A DNA stretch of 22,056 nucleotides from Saccoglossus kowalevskii. Its lineage: Eukaryota > Hemichordata > Enteropneusta > Harrimaniidae. The position numbers and the translations under genes are program-made. Location of the stretch: positions 250,767 to 272,822 of the forward strand of contig NW_003106600.1 of assembly GCF_000003605.2 (NCBI RefSeq), read 5' to 3'. Shown one piece after another: positions 1 to 9,419 of this stretch. A model generated the notes under the pieces. That model ran no database searches and was not told the DNA's origin. It was given only the letters and a program-made list of their open reading frames with translations. Numbering within the stretch: position 1 is the first letter of the stretch; every line of letters begins with the position of its first letter.

Positions 1-801
1 CTCTTAGGTTTGTTCATTTCATGTTGATATCTTTAATTCTCTAATTTTGGTGAATATTTTTGTCATATTTGGTAAAAAGTGATATTTTCGACTTCTTGTT
101 AAAAACCGCAAGTGCAATTGCTTTGATATTTCATATATAGATACTACATGTGGACCTCTCTCAGATTTGTTCATTTTGTAATGATATCTTTAATTCTCTA
201 ATTTTGGTGAATATTTTTGGTAAAAACTGATATTTTCGACTTCTTGTTAAAAGCCGCAAGTGCAATTGCTTTGATATTACATATATAGGCACTACATGTG
301 GACCTCTCTCAGATTTGTTCATTTTGTAATGATATCTTTAATTCTCTAATTTTGGTGTATATTTTTGCCATTTTTGGTAAAAAGTGATATTTTCGACTTC
401 TTGTTAAAAACCGCAAGTGAAAATGCTTTGATATTACATATATAGGTACTACATGTGGACCTCTCTCAGATTTGTTCATTTTGTAATGATATCTTTAATT
501 CTCTAATTTTGGTGAATATTTTTGTCATTTTTTGGTGAAAAGTGATATTTTCGACTTCTTGTTAAAAACCGCAAGTCCAATTGCTTTGATACTACATATA
601 TAGGTACTACATGTGGACCTCTCTCAGATTTGTTTATTTCGTGATGATATCTTCAATTCTCTAATTAATTTATTTTGGTGAATATTTTTGTCATTTTTGG
701 TAAAAAATGATATTTTCGACTTCTTGTTAAAAACTGTAAGTCCGATTGCTTTGATACTATTCATATTGTTCATTTTCTAATGATGTCTTCAGTTCTTTAA
801 T
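1..801. repeat. ~155-bp tandem repeat array, left end cut by window
   Basis: The anchor TTTGTTCATTT (or a one-base variant) starts at 9, 166, 314, 471 and 629, giving periods of 157, 148, 157 and 158 bp. A degraded sixth start lies near 767. Each unit reads through TGATATCTTTAATTCTCTAATTTT, then a TTTTCGACTTCTTGTTAAAA block, then CCGCAAGTG and an ACATATATAGG/TACTACATGTGGACC block. Copies 2-4 are very similar, while the last copies drift (TTTATTTCGTGATG, CTGTAAGTCCG), as expected at an array edge. The 148-bp copy lacks a TCATATTTGG-like stretch. The first unit starts mid-unit, so the array continues to the left. No protein reading frame runs through it. It looks like satellite or minisatellite DNA, with no function visible. 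Confidence 0.93.
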
Positions 802-2973
802 TGAAATGTGCATTGCTAACAGCGGAGCTATCTCAGCCGATAGGCTGCTTGTTTTTTAAAGCTCTGCTGAATAAAGCTGGTTAGTCAGCTTTTACAATGA
901 ACTTTTGACACTAATTTTCAGTCTTTTTTGTACCAGTACAGCATTTCTAGTCTACTTCAGTTTTATGTGTCTGGTTGCCAGGGAAACCAAGCGAGTGAGA
1001 TGCAGGAGAAGCATGAAACTCTCAGTGTGTGGTTGTATTATCAGTTACTAAAAAGACACTGGATATACAATAGTTGAGTTTTAATTAATTTAGAAATTTG
1101 GTGATGAAAATTGAAATGACAATAAAGGACGAAATGATTAAGTTAACAAGAATAGGGATAATGCAAGATTTTTTCTATAAAAAGTTATTTTTAGATGTAA
1201 AATTTATTGACTTGTTATTTTGACATCAAGTACCATTCTGCTGGTAGGCAGTTGTTGTTGCTCAGCAGGTCTCAAGTTCAAATCCAATCTACTGTTGAAC
1301 ACCAAAAAGTGATTGACATCTACCTTGGTCAAGTGTATGACAGTCTGGCAAGCCAAAGCCATCGGCTGATGTGGCACAACAATAATTGACAAAATTATAC
1401 CCATCCAAGGTCTTTGAAGCAGTCCTAAATGAAATCTTGTGTTTCGACTTATATATACTTTTGTGCTGATATTGTATGCAAATTATTTTTGCTATTTGTT
1501 TATAAAACGCAAACCAATCCAAAATTCTTGCTGAATTTACAGTGATATTTAAAGCAATGGTTTCTTAGTGCAGGTTTTAGTGCTTCATTGCATAGATTGT
1601 ACCTTATCAGTTATTGTGACAGGGATCCACAGGGAGATTTTATTAACTGTTTCGGATTTGACTAAAACCAAATCCTTTTTAGCTGATTATCATCTTAAAT
1701 AAATGCGATATAATTATCAAGTTTATGACATAAGATGTGACAGTAGAGCTTTAAAACTTTTAAGTATTTGTAGGGTTAATTTCAATTTGTCAAATGAAAT
1801 GTACAAGTGCTTCTGTTTGTATTTTCTGTTATCTTTTTAGTCCATTCACAAATTCTCACACTAGCCAATGAATCACAATACTTCTTACATACTAGGCTTT
1901 CAATGCTTCTCAGAAACACTCATTCTGATTGGCTGTGGTATTTTTTCAACAAGACTAAATTTGAGGAGTTGGTCAGATCACCTATTTCTGAGGATTTTCT
2001 AAGTACAAAAAGACAGAAAAGTATCAGAAACAAATTATAGACTAGATCCCATATAAGTAAATCGGATTAAAGGTGCTTCCTCATTGAGTCCCCAAAGGAT
2101 TGACTATGAACTGCATTTGTTTTTGATTTAGATGGCGACCTGAGTGACCTCGAAGCCTGCCAGTTAGTATAACCCTCAGAGAAAAATTTTACTATGCACT
2201 AGTGTAATATTACAGGTCATCTCTATGGGCTACCATCAATCACAGTATGAACTCCCTGGTCATACATTATTTATTTTTACTCATTGGTTCTGGTAAAGAA
2301 AATTGTGCTTGATTAATAATTAATTGTTACACTTGTTCAGTCTTCAAAATTTGTATAAAAATAATAACTGAGAATTGAAATTTATTGCTAAAGTTTGCAG
2401 GTTGTGATCTGAATTCTGGACAGGATGTGTACATATGTTGTGTTATTATTTATTATCATATCAATGGTCTTAGGAGTATTAGTCTAAAAATAAATAAATT
2501 GACATCTGGGAGACACAATTGACAGTTGTACAGATATGTAAATACAGATAAATAATATTGCAGCAATTTTTAATAATTGTACACATCAACATTATTTTTT
2601 TAATAGAATATATTTACAATTTAAAAGTTAACATAATGAGACTGACAAATATTGCTAGACACAATAGACATTTAGCATGTTTAATATTGAAAAGTTGGTT
2701 AGTTTTTGCTGTATAAGTGTAAATACATATGTGTTTTTCACTCCCTTATCTGTATCAAAATGCATATTCATGGAATAAATGATTTATTCACCTTAATTGT
2801 ATAAAAACTAGAATTTTTTGTTTCTTCCACACACAAGGGAACAATTTCTTTCTGTGAGTGAGTGTTCTTTATACTTTTATACACTATCCCAAATAGATGA
2901 AGTCTTCAAAACTTTAAGAAATTAAATATCCTTAATTGATGTTTGTGGCTTTGCAGTGTAGCATTCAGGTTGT
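802..2973. other. AT-rich flanking DNA, no supported gene
   Basis: I see no open frame with conserved protein character and no convincing exon flanked by splice signals. A slightly GC-richer patch at about 815-900 has a short imperfect hairpin (AGCGGAGCT at 830 against AGCTCTGCT near 860). A degenerate Pol III B-box-like GTTCAAATC lies at 1276-1284 and might mark an old tRNA-derived SINE. A TCTGATTGG (inverted CCAAT) lies at 1924-1932. The rest is unremarkable AT-rich sequence. Confidence 0.6.
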
Positions 2974-3025
2974 GATCTAATAGGACAGTTAACTCACCCG
3001 ATCTGATAGGACAGTTAACTGGCCC
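2974..3025. repeat. 26-bp direct duplication
   Basis: Two adjacent 26-bp copies (2974-2999 and 3000-3025) share GATCT, one variable base, ATAGGACAGTTAACT and the final CCC. They differ at about three positions (A/G at base 6, CA/GG near the end). This is a simple local tandem duplication. It contains the palindrome GTTAAC twice. No function is evident. Confidence 0.85.
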
Positions 3026-3323
3026 GCTATGACTTGGCAATAATGATAAGAATGTGTGATTAAAATGGTCATTGGTATTCCCTGACCTTTCCAAACTGAG
3101 GCCCCACTTCAGAGATTATTTTGAAATGTGTGTTTGAAGTGGACCAAATTGCAGATGAGTTTGAGTGGTTCAATAGTTATGGTCCATTTAATGAACAACT
3201 TAAATGTCCTTGAAAGTAAGTTGGAAACTTTCAAGGATGCTCCTTACTTTAAATGTCTTTTTATTTGTGCAGCAAGGATAAATGTTTCTCCCATCATTAA
3301 CAAAACAACTTTTGTTTGGTTTC

Positions 3324-3337
3324 GGGGGGGGGGGGGG
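3324..3337 (+). repeat. G14 homopolymer
   Basis: This is an uninterrupted run of 14 G within TTTC(G14)TGT, in an otherwise AT-rich region. A run this long can form a quadruplex and is prone to length variation and sequencing error, so the exact count should be treated as approximate. Confidence 0.9.
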
Positions 3338-4257
3338 TGTATGTTTGTTCTATCTGTATGTTATTTGCCTTGGTGTAAAGATCATTATTTGTTTTTGTCT
3401 ACAAATAAAATTGAAAGTAAATAATCCTGGCCTTAGGAGTTGAATTAAGAGTGATAGTTAATTTTATTGTGTTATTCTTATTGTTGTTTTTCAACCAAAT
3501 GCTGTAAAACACATTTTGTTAGCTTGCATGTTATTTTAGCAAAACTCTTATTTTGCTAATTCAAGATGTAGCAAATTTAACAGAATGTATCTTCTTACAA
3601 TGACATAGTTGACACTTTACCTAAATTAAGATTCTGTTAATTCGTTTTGACTCACATTCACTAAAATTGTATGAGTTCATATCATAATCAATGCAAAGAA
3701 AAAATTTCTCTAAATCAGTATTCTTTTCACATTTGTTAATTTTATGGAATCAAATTTCAAGACTTTTTGACATTATTTGTTTCAAGATTTACAAACAGGA
3801 AAAGTGTTAAAGATAATGAAATCAAAACCATCACCTAGCCAAATTTTGTTGACACTGGTCGATATAACTTTCAAAATTATGAATTTTGAAACTATTCCTT
3901 GATCAACATTTAAATAAATGATAATTATTTCCTGATGGAATTTAACCAAATGATGCTACATGTTGTAATTTTATTAAAAAAATTAATTTCACAAATAATG
4001 CACATATTAATTAGGTAATTTGCATATTTGGTTCATCTGTCACGAGTCTACTAAATGGAGATCATATTCAATAGATTCTATCTTCACTTTCTTGCATATT
4101 AATTGGCATATTTGCATATTCCTTTCATTTCTTAGGAAAAGAATTTTTTTCTTAACAATCATAGTTCACATTTTTCATTTCAAAATTGATTTAATAGCAA
4201 AAAAAATATTTGTATGAACCTGGAAGTTTAAATCACAAAAAATAAGTACTGAAATAT

Positions 4258-4265
4258 TACCGGTA
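4258..4265. other. TACCGGTA palindrome (1 of 6)
   Basis: Exact 8-bp palindrome containing a CpG, in the context ATTACCGGTAGTT. Other exact copies are at 7595, 9359, 13310, 16113 and 16869. See the finding on enrichment. Confidence 0.95.
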
Positions 4266-4775
4266 GTTAAGTTTGGAACAAAAATGAATTGCCAACTTGT
4301 GATAAAATAAAATAATTTTGTTTTTATTATGTGATCAATTTCTAAAGATAATCTAGTTAGCAAAGGGTATGTGTTTATTTAATTTAAGAGTGACATCATA
4401 CCCTTTGTCATTCTGTCATCTTGTATCAACTTGTCTGCTGAAAAGTCACCTTCATTTTTTATTAATGATAGCCATCTTCATCTGTACTTATAACTGTCTG
4501 CTTCATACTTACTTGTTATGCTTTTAGCCTCTCAGTAAATGAAGGCATTATCGATTAGTTGTGAATGCACTGTACGTTCTTAAGCATTTCATTTTAGTTG
4601 GGTCAAGTAGAGGTCATGATTACATATGCGCTTAGCATTATAATAAAAATGCTGCCATTCGTCGTACGAGTGTCAAAGTCTAATATTGTCATCACAAATT
4701 AAAAACTTTTTGATTTTTTACAAAATTTTCATCAAGACGTGTAGGCAGTACAAAATTGTATTTATTTGGTTCAAA

Positions 4776-4859
4776 TGAATATTAAAAAATGAATATCAAA
4801 AAATAAATATTAAAAAATGAATATCAAAAAATGAATATTAAAAAATGAATATCAAAAAA
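4776..4859. repeat. 14-bp minisatellite organised as 28-bp dimers
   Basis: Six 14-bp units start at 4776, 4790, 4804, 4818, 4832 and 4846. They alternate strictly between TGAATATTAAAAAA and TGAATATCAAAAAA (third unit TAAATATT...). The true repeat is therefore a 28-bp dimer present three times, which points to amplification of a dimer rather than of the monomer. Confidence 0.92.
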
Positions 4860-5958
4860 AATTTGGTGGGTTGAATTAAGGCATTCAAAAGGTTTAATAT
4901 GATATAAACTTCAACAGAATTAGTTAAAATCTGATGTAAAGTTATGAAAATAATGTTTACGTCAGATCCACCTTAAACTGTTTTCAAATGAAAGTAAAGT
5001 ACATAAGTATAAATAAAAAATATCTAGGTTGATTATCTTTATTTTAGGTCATTTGTGATGAGAGGATGTGTCAAGTTCACTGAACCTGAAACATATCAGT
5101 GTATGTGGTGTGGCTAACAGCCTGTCCTGAGCTGAGCTGAGTGTTTTTAGCATGACGTAATGCATTCCAGTTGGTCACTTAGGTTGTCTGTAGTGTTTGT
5201 AAACATCTCTATAACTCCTCCCATTTCTAAAATAAACATTATTTCCTGTATTTATTGCACACTTACTAAAAACATAAAAAATAGATGACTGTGGATTTCT
5301 TTCTTTTTGTTGGAATTTTGCTGAAAACTATATTGGGTTGAATGTGAAAGATCATGAAAATGTGTGGGGGAAAAAGTGTTTCCACAGTATTCCAAGTAAA
5401 AATAATGATTCTACTGTACATTTTTATGACATCGCACATGCGAAAATTTTACGTTATTATCATTTCTTTCGCTATTTATTGTCGTTAGAATTATAACACA
5501 AAAAAAAAATTATTATTTGTATGAGCCACACCAAGATTGAACATTTTATTATGAACAATTATGGTGTAATACATGCATGAATAATTTGTTTCGTCAAATC
5601 ATGATAAACTACTTCAAGATGAAGAACTAATTCTATTATTGCAAGATTGAAAATCCAGATTTTGTCGCTGGATAAATTTGTACATTTCTTTTTTAAAACA
5701 TGTATCAGTTACCTTTGTATGATGCAGGAAATATCACTGTGTATACTTCCTTGCTTTGTGTTTAATTCACATCAAAAGAAATCATCTTAATCATTTACTA
5801 AGTACAATTAGTTTGTCTAAATAAAGATATAATGTGCAAATTGTCTGCTCGAATAGAGGCTAATACACTTGAAATGCATAGCCTAGGTGGTTTAAAAATA
5901 CATTGTCAATAATGTGATATGTTAATGATGAAGCAAGCATATATTACCATGGTGCTAG
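4860..5958. other. AT-rich flanking DNA upstream of the gene
   Basis: No coding segment is supported. The stretch includes short A-runs (for example near 5501-5509) and CTGAGCTGAGCTGAG near 5129. I see no terminal inverted repeats and no RNA gene. Confidence 0.5.
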
Positions 5959-6198
5959 CCAATCAGATTGCATGTTACAAATGTGACTTGGGGTGTGGGT
6001 GAGATGTATGTGCTCCATAAGGCATGCAGTGTAACACTAGTGGAGACATACTTTATGTTGGGAGCTATTTTTAAAGGATCAGAATAATTGAACAGACAGA
6101 CAGTGTAATACTTTCTTGCCTGGGTGGTGCTGTTTTGAACCTGGTGGCTTATAATCCACGTTGGTGCCTTATTATTGACTGCCATTCCATGCTTAAAA
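5959..6198 (+). promoter_or_regulatory. possible proximal promoter / 5' UTR of the ankyrin gene
   Basis: This is the 240 bp before the candidate start codon. CCAATCAGA at 5959-5967 matches the NF-Y (CCAAT-box) consensus, and a weak TATA-like TATTTTTAAA lies at 6066-6075. In the frame of exon 1 a TGA at 6136-6138 closes the reading frame, so if there is no intron this side it is 5' UTR. No transcription start can be located from sequence. The assignment is inference from position and two motifs only. Confidence 0.22.
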
Positions 6199-6279
6199 AT
6201 GACACAGGAAAGCCAGGAAAATCTTATCGCAATGATGGACGACTTTGACGTGGAAAAAGATGTGGTGGATGAAACATGG
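6199..6279 (+). CDS. ankyrin, candidate first coding exon (27 codons)
   Basis: ATG at 6199 opens a frame of 27 codons that ends at TGG followed by the donor GTATGT (6280-6285). The first part reads MTQESQENLIAMMDDFDVEK and the tail is VVDETW, a strongly acidic, hydrophilic peptide. There is no signal peptide and no membrane segment. The start was chosen because it is the first Met after an in-frame TGA at 6136-6138 and has A at -3. Two further Met codons at 6232 and 6235 could also serve. The exon ends in phase 0, matching the phase-0 exon at 19469 and the ankyrin-repeat exon at 20603, so all three splice into one frame. Vertebrate and invertebrate ankyrins use several alternative short N-termini ahead of the repeat domain, so this may be one of several first exons. 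I do not recognise the peptide itself. The assignment rests on splice signal, frame and position. Confidence 0.6.
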
Positions 6280-7594
6280 GTATGTTTTTAATTGCTTTTC
6301 CATCATTTCTGATCAGGGATTTCTTAATGATAATTTATGCAGAAACTGATGCTCGGACTGGCGATATTCAATACACGTTGTCACTTAAACATGGCAGAGC
6401 TGATTGTCTATTCTGCACACCTTCTAGCTGTGGGGCATTTTAAATCAAAAAAACCGCTAGAGACAGCAAGTACATTTGGTTGGAATTAATGTGTCATAGG
6501 CCCCTTACTCCACACTCCACCATATTCAATAGATCCATAACAAAACAGTGCCACTCCCTTTTAGGATTATATTCCACTTGCGTTGACTACTTTATAATGC
6601 AGCCCGGTCTCTCCTCACTATGTTGGTGACTTGACTTGTTCAAGTCTAGAGATCTTCCTTCAGACATGATGGCCTCTGACACATGCTGATTAACATGTTC
6701 ATGTATGTGTCATATAGCTTGTTTTCTTGCCAGTCAAATTCCAAGCTGACTCCTGGCACAATCCAATTCTCCAAAATTTGAGTTACAGTTGTCTTTAAAA
6801 ATGTAATATTTCTCATTCAAAATGTGTTTTGTCACTTTACAAAAAACGCAAAATAAAAAACAGTACTTAATCATCATTAGGTCAATCAGGACATTGTCAT
6901 GTCTGTCCTTTCATTAAGTTCGGCGAGAACGAGCAAATATTTTTATTCAAAAATGGCTGCCGTTCTTAAGTTTTCAAGATATTTTGTGACAACAACAGCA
7001 TTGTGGAATGCCTTCTTGAAGTATTGGCAATTGTGTCTTGATATTGTTGCTGGTATATATCTTGTTAGCACCGATGAGACATCTCTGATAGGACCACTGT
7101 AGGACAATGAATAAAATCAATGTCATAATTTAACCAATAATATTAAAATGTCAAACTTTGCAGAGAAAACCAACAAGTTTCATTTCAGTAACTGAAAGCA
7201 ACTCTTAAGACCTAATGTTCGTGTTAATGTAAAAATAATAATTTGTTTTGCAAGAGCATCATGTTCCAACAGATTTATTTTCTAAAATAAAGAAAATTAT
7301 ATTTTCCCCCTCGTATATTTCAATATGTTCATTCTTATATAGGGTATGAAACTGAACTTGAGGGGGCGTGGCAGGGGTGTGGTCAAAAGCTTTGTCAATG
7401 TTCCTCTCACTGTAAACTGGATATCATGACAGCTTTCCACCATCATTAACATGAATGCCATTTTTCCTGACCGTGACAACCATTCAATATATAACTGACC
7501 ATATTGAGGTCAATTTCATTTTTATTTGATCTGCTTTATCCATTTGTGTCTTTCCCATCTGGGGCGTGTGCATTTTATAATAATAATTTTAAAG

Positions 7595-7602
7595 TACCGG
7601 TA
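7595..7602. other. TACCGGTA palindrome (2 of 6)
   Basis: Exact octamer in the context AAGTACCGGTATGG, within intron 1. Confidence 0.95.
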
Positions 7603-8630
7603 TGGTTTTTATAATGACCTCCTACAGACTAAATTACGACACATGTACTTAAATTATACATTATGTAATAACCCATGGTAAATCTAGTTGTAAAAAAAAG
7701 TAGTAACAACCTAAAAAGATTTACTTTAATTCAAGTTTTAATAAAAGAAACCACAGTACTGACAGTATTGACTTCCTGTCAGGTCAAACAGCAGCAGTCC
7801 TTGGTGGAATAGTTTAATTTGACCTTACATTAGTTATTCATGTACATGCTGATATTGTGGGTTTCAATTGTGACTCAATAATTAATTGCAGTTAATTTTA
7901 TTTTGTATGTTGAACTACGTAAATCTTAAGTGAATATTGTCTTCGTATGACGAAAGTCGTAAATTCCGTATTGATTTGATGATATCTCCATGCTTGTCTG
8001 TATATAGTTAGGGTACATGTCGATGGCTTTAATCTTAGTCTGTGTTGAAGTCTATGCTTTAATTGATGGAACTGAAAGTTCTGAGGGTAAAGTTCTTGTT
8101 TGATGTTTGAGGTCAAAGGTGATTTATGGTCAGCCTAAAGATCTGTGTTATTATTATGCAATAAATGTAATTATATGGCCATGTGGTGTGACTCCTCTTG
8201 ACCCAGACTCTGCATGTTTTATGTCTGGTTCCTGGTATTTACTGTGATTCTTCATCGAACATAACTGTAAGCAATTTCATGCAGTGTTGTGCCAGTAACT
8301 GATCTCAGTAGTTAAAAAACTATTTCCCGATTCCTATGGTTTTAGTGATATGTCCTTGTTTTGACAAGTATGTCTGCATATTTATGTTGAGTTTGCAGGG
8401 ATTTAGAGTTGTCTGTGTATAATATAGGACTTTTACACATCACCCACCCATGACTGTAAGTCTTTAAATAAAAGTAATTACTAACCCTACTTTACTATTT
8501 CTTGTTCTGTTATGTATTTAATTGATACTCAGGAACATATGTTATCATGTAATCCCTTGTTTGACCTGAGTGCAATGCCATATGGCAGGTTATGCTACAA
8601 AATAACACAGTAACCTAGATCTGTATTCAT

Positions 8631-9419
8631 ATGCTAATTAGCTCATTAAATATTCACACATTATAGCCAGAATTTACATTCAAGCTAGCTTACAATATAA
8701 TGTAATGTTGTCACTATGCTAATTAGCTCTTTAAATATTCACTCATTACAACCTGAATTTGCATTTTAGCCAGTTTACAATACAATATAATGTTGTCAAT
8801 ATGCTAATTAGCTCATTAAATATTCACACATTATATCCAGAATTTACATTCAAGCTAGTTTACAATATAATGTAATGTTGTCACTATGCTAATTAGCTCT
8901 TTAAATATTCACTCATTACAACCTGAATTTGCATTTTAGCCAGTTTACAATACGATGTAATGTTGTCACTATGCTAATTAGCTCATTAAATATTCACACA
9001 TTATAGCCAGAATTTACATTCAAGCTAGTTTACAATATAATGTAATGTTGTCACTATGCTAATTAGCTCTTTAAATATTCACTCATTACAACCTGAATTT
9101 GCATTTTAGCCAGTTTACAATACCATGTAATGTTGTCAATATGCTAATATCTCATTAAATATTCACACATTATATCCAGAATTTACATTCAAGCTGGTTT
9201 ACAATATAATGTAATGTTAATATTCACTCATTGCAACCACAATTTGCTTTCTCACCAATTTGCATTTATGTAGTAATGTTGTTAATAGGCGAATTAGCTC
9301 ATTTAATATTTACACATTATATCCAGAATTTACATTCAAGCTGGTTTACAATATGATGTACCGGTAATTTTGTCAATATGCTAATTAGCTCATTAAATAT
9401 ATTCACTCATTGCAAACAT
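8631..9419. repeat. 170-bp dimeric tandem array (85-bp A and B monomers)
   Basis: ATGCTAAT starts monomers at 8631 (A), 8716 (B), 8801 (A), 8886 (B), 8971 (A), 9056 (B), 9141 (A) and 9378, each complete monomer being 85 bp. A units read CTCATTAAATATTCACACA, then CCAGAATTTACATTCAAGC. B units read CTCTTTAAATATTCACTCA, then CCTGAATTTGCATTTTAGCC. A and B alternate without exception, so the repeat is a 170-bp dimer. From 9141 rightwards the array decays: the B copy at about 9219-9286 has lost its head, the A copy at 9287 begins AGGCGAATTAG, and the last copy stops after about 40 bp. Seven monomers keep the intact 10-bp palindrome GCTAATTAGC. It has no coding potential. Confidence 0.95.
9359..9366. 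other. TACCGGTA palindrome (3 of 6), inside a tandem monomer
   Basis: It lies in the decayed A monomer that starts at 9287. Sister copies read GATGTAATGTTGTCA, whereas this one reads GATGTACCGGTAATTTTGTCA, which is a 6-bp insertion at a TA. Confidence 0.95.

Larger units (their letters stand above)
3026..4775. other. AT-rich flanking DNA with hairpins, no supported gene
   Basis: No gene is supported here. Three small structures are visible. TCCTTGAAAG at 3207-3216 pairs perfectly with CTTTCAAGGA at 3228-3237 (10-bp stem, 11-nt loop). CAAAGGGTATG at 4361-4371 pairs with CATACCCTTTG at 4397-4407 (11-bp stem, 25-nt loop). A TACCGGTA palindrome sits at 4258-4265. The open frame at 3128-3424 crosses a G14 run and is not a believable protein. 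Confidence 0.55.

Noticed and set aside
3128-3424. 98-codon open frame
   Set aside because: It is read through the G14 run, has no recognisable motif, and lies outside any exon context.
4361-4407. Hairpin CAAAGGGTATG...CATACCCTTTG as a microRNA precursor or terminator
   Set aside because: The stem is only 11 bp with a 25-nt AT-rich loop, too short for a microRNA precursor. A terminator of bacterial type is not relevant here.
6899-7102. 67-codon open frame beginning MSVLSLSSARTSKYFYSKMAAV
   Set aside because: It somewhat resembles a transit or signal-like N-terminus but has no downstream continuation, no donor at its end and no known homologue. It is probably chance.
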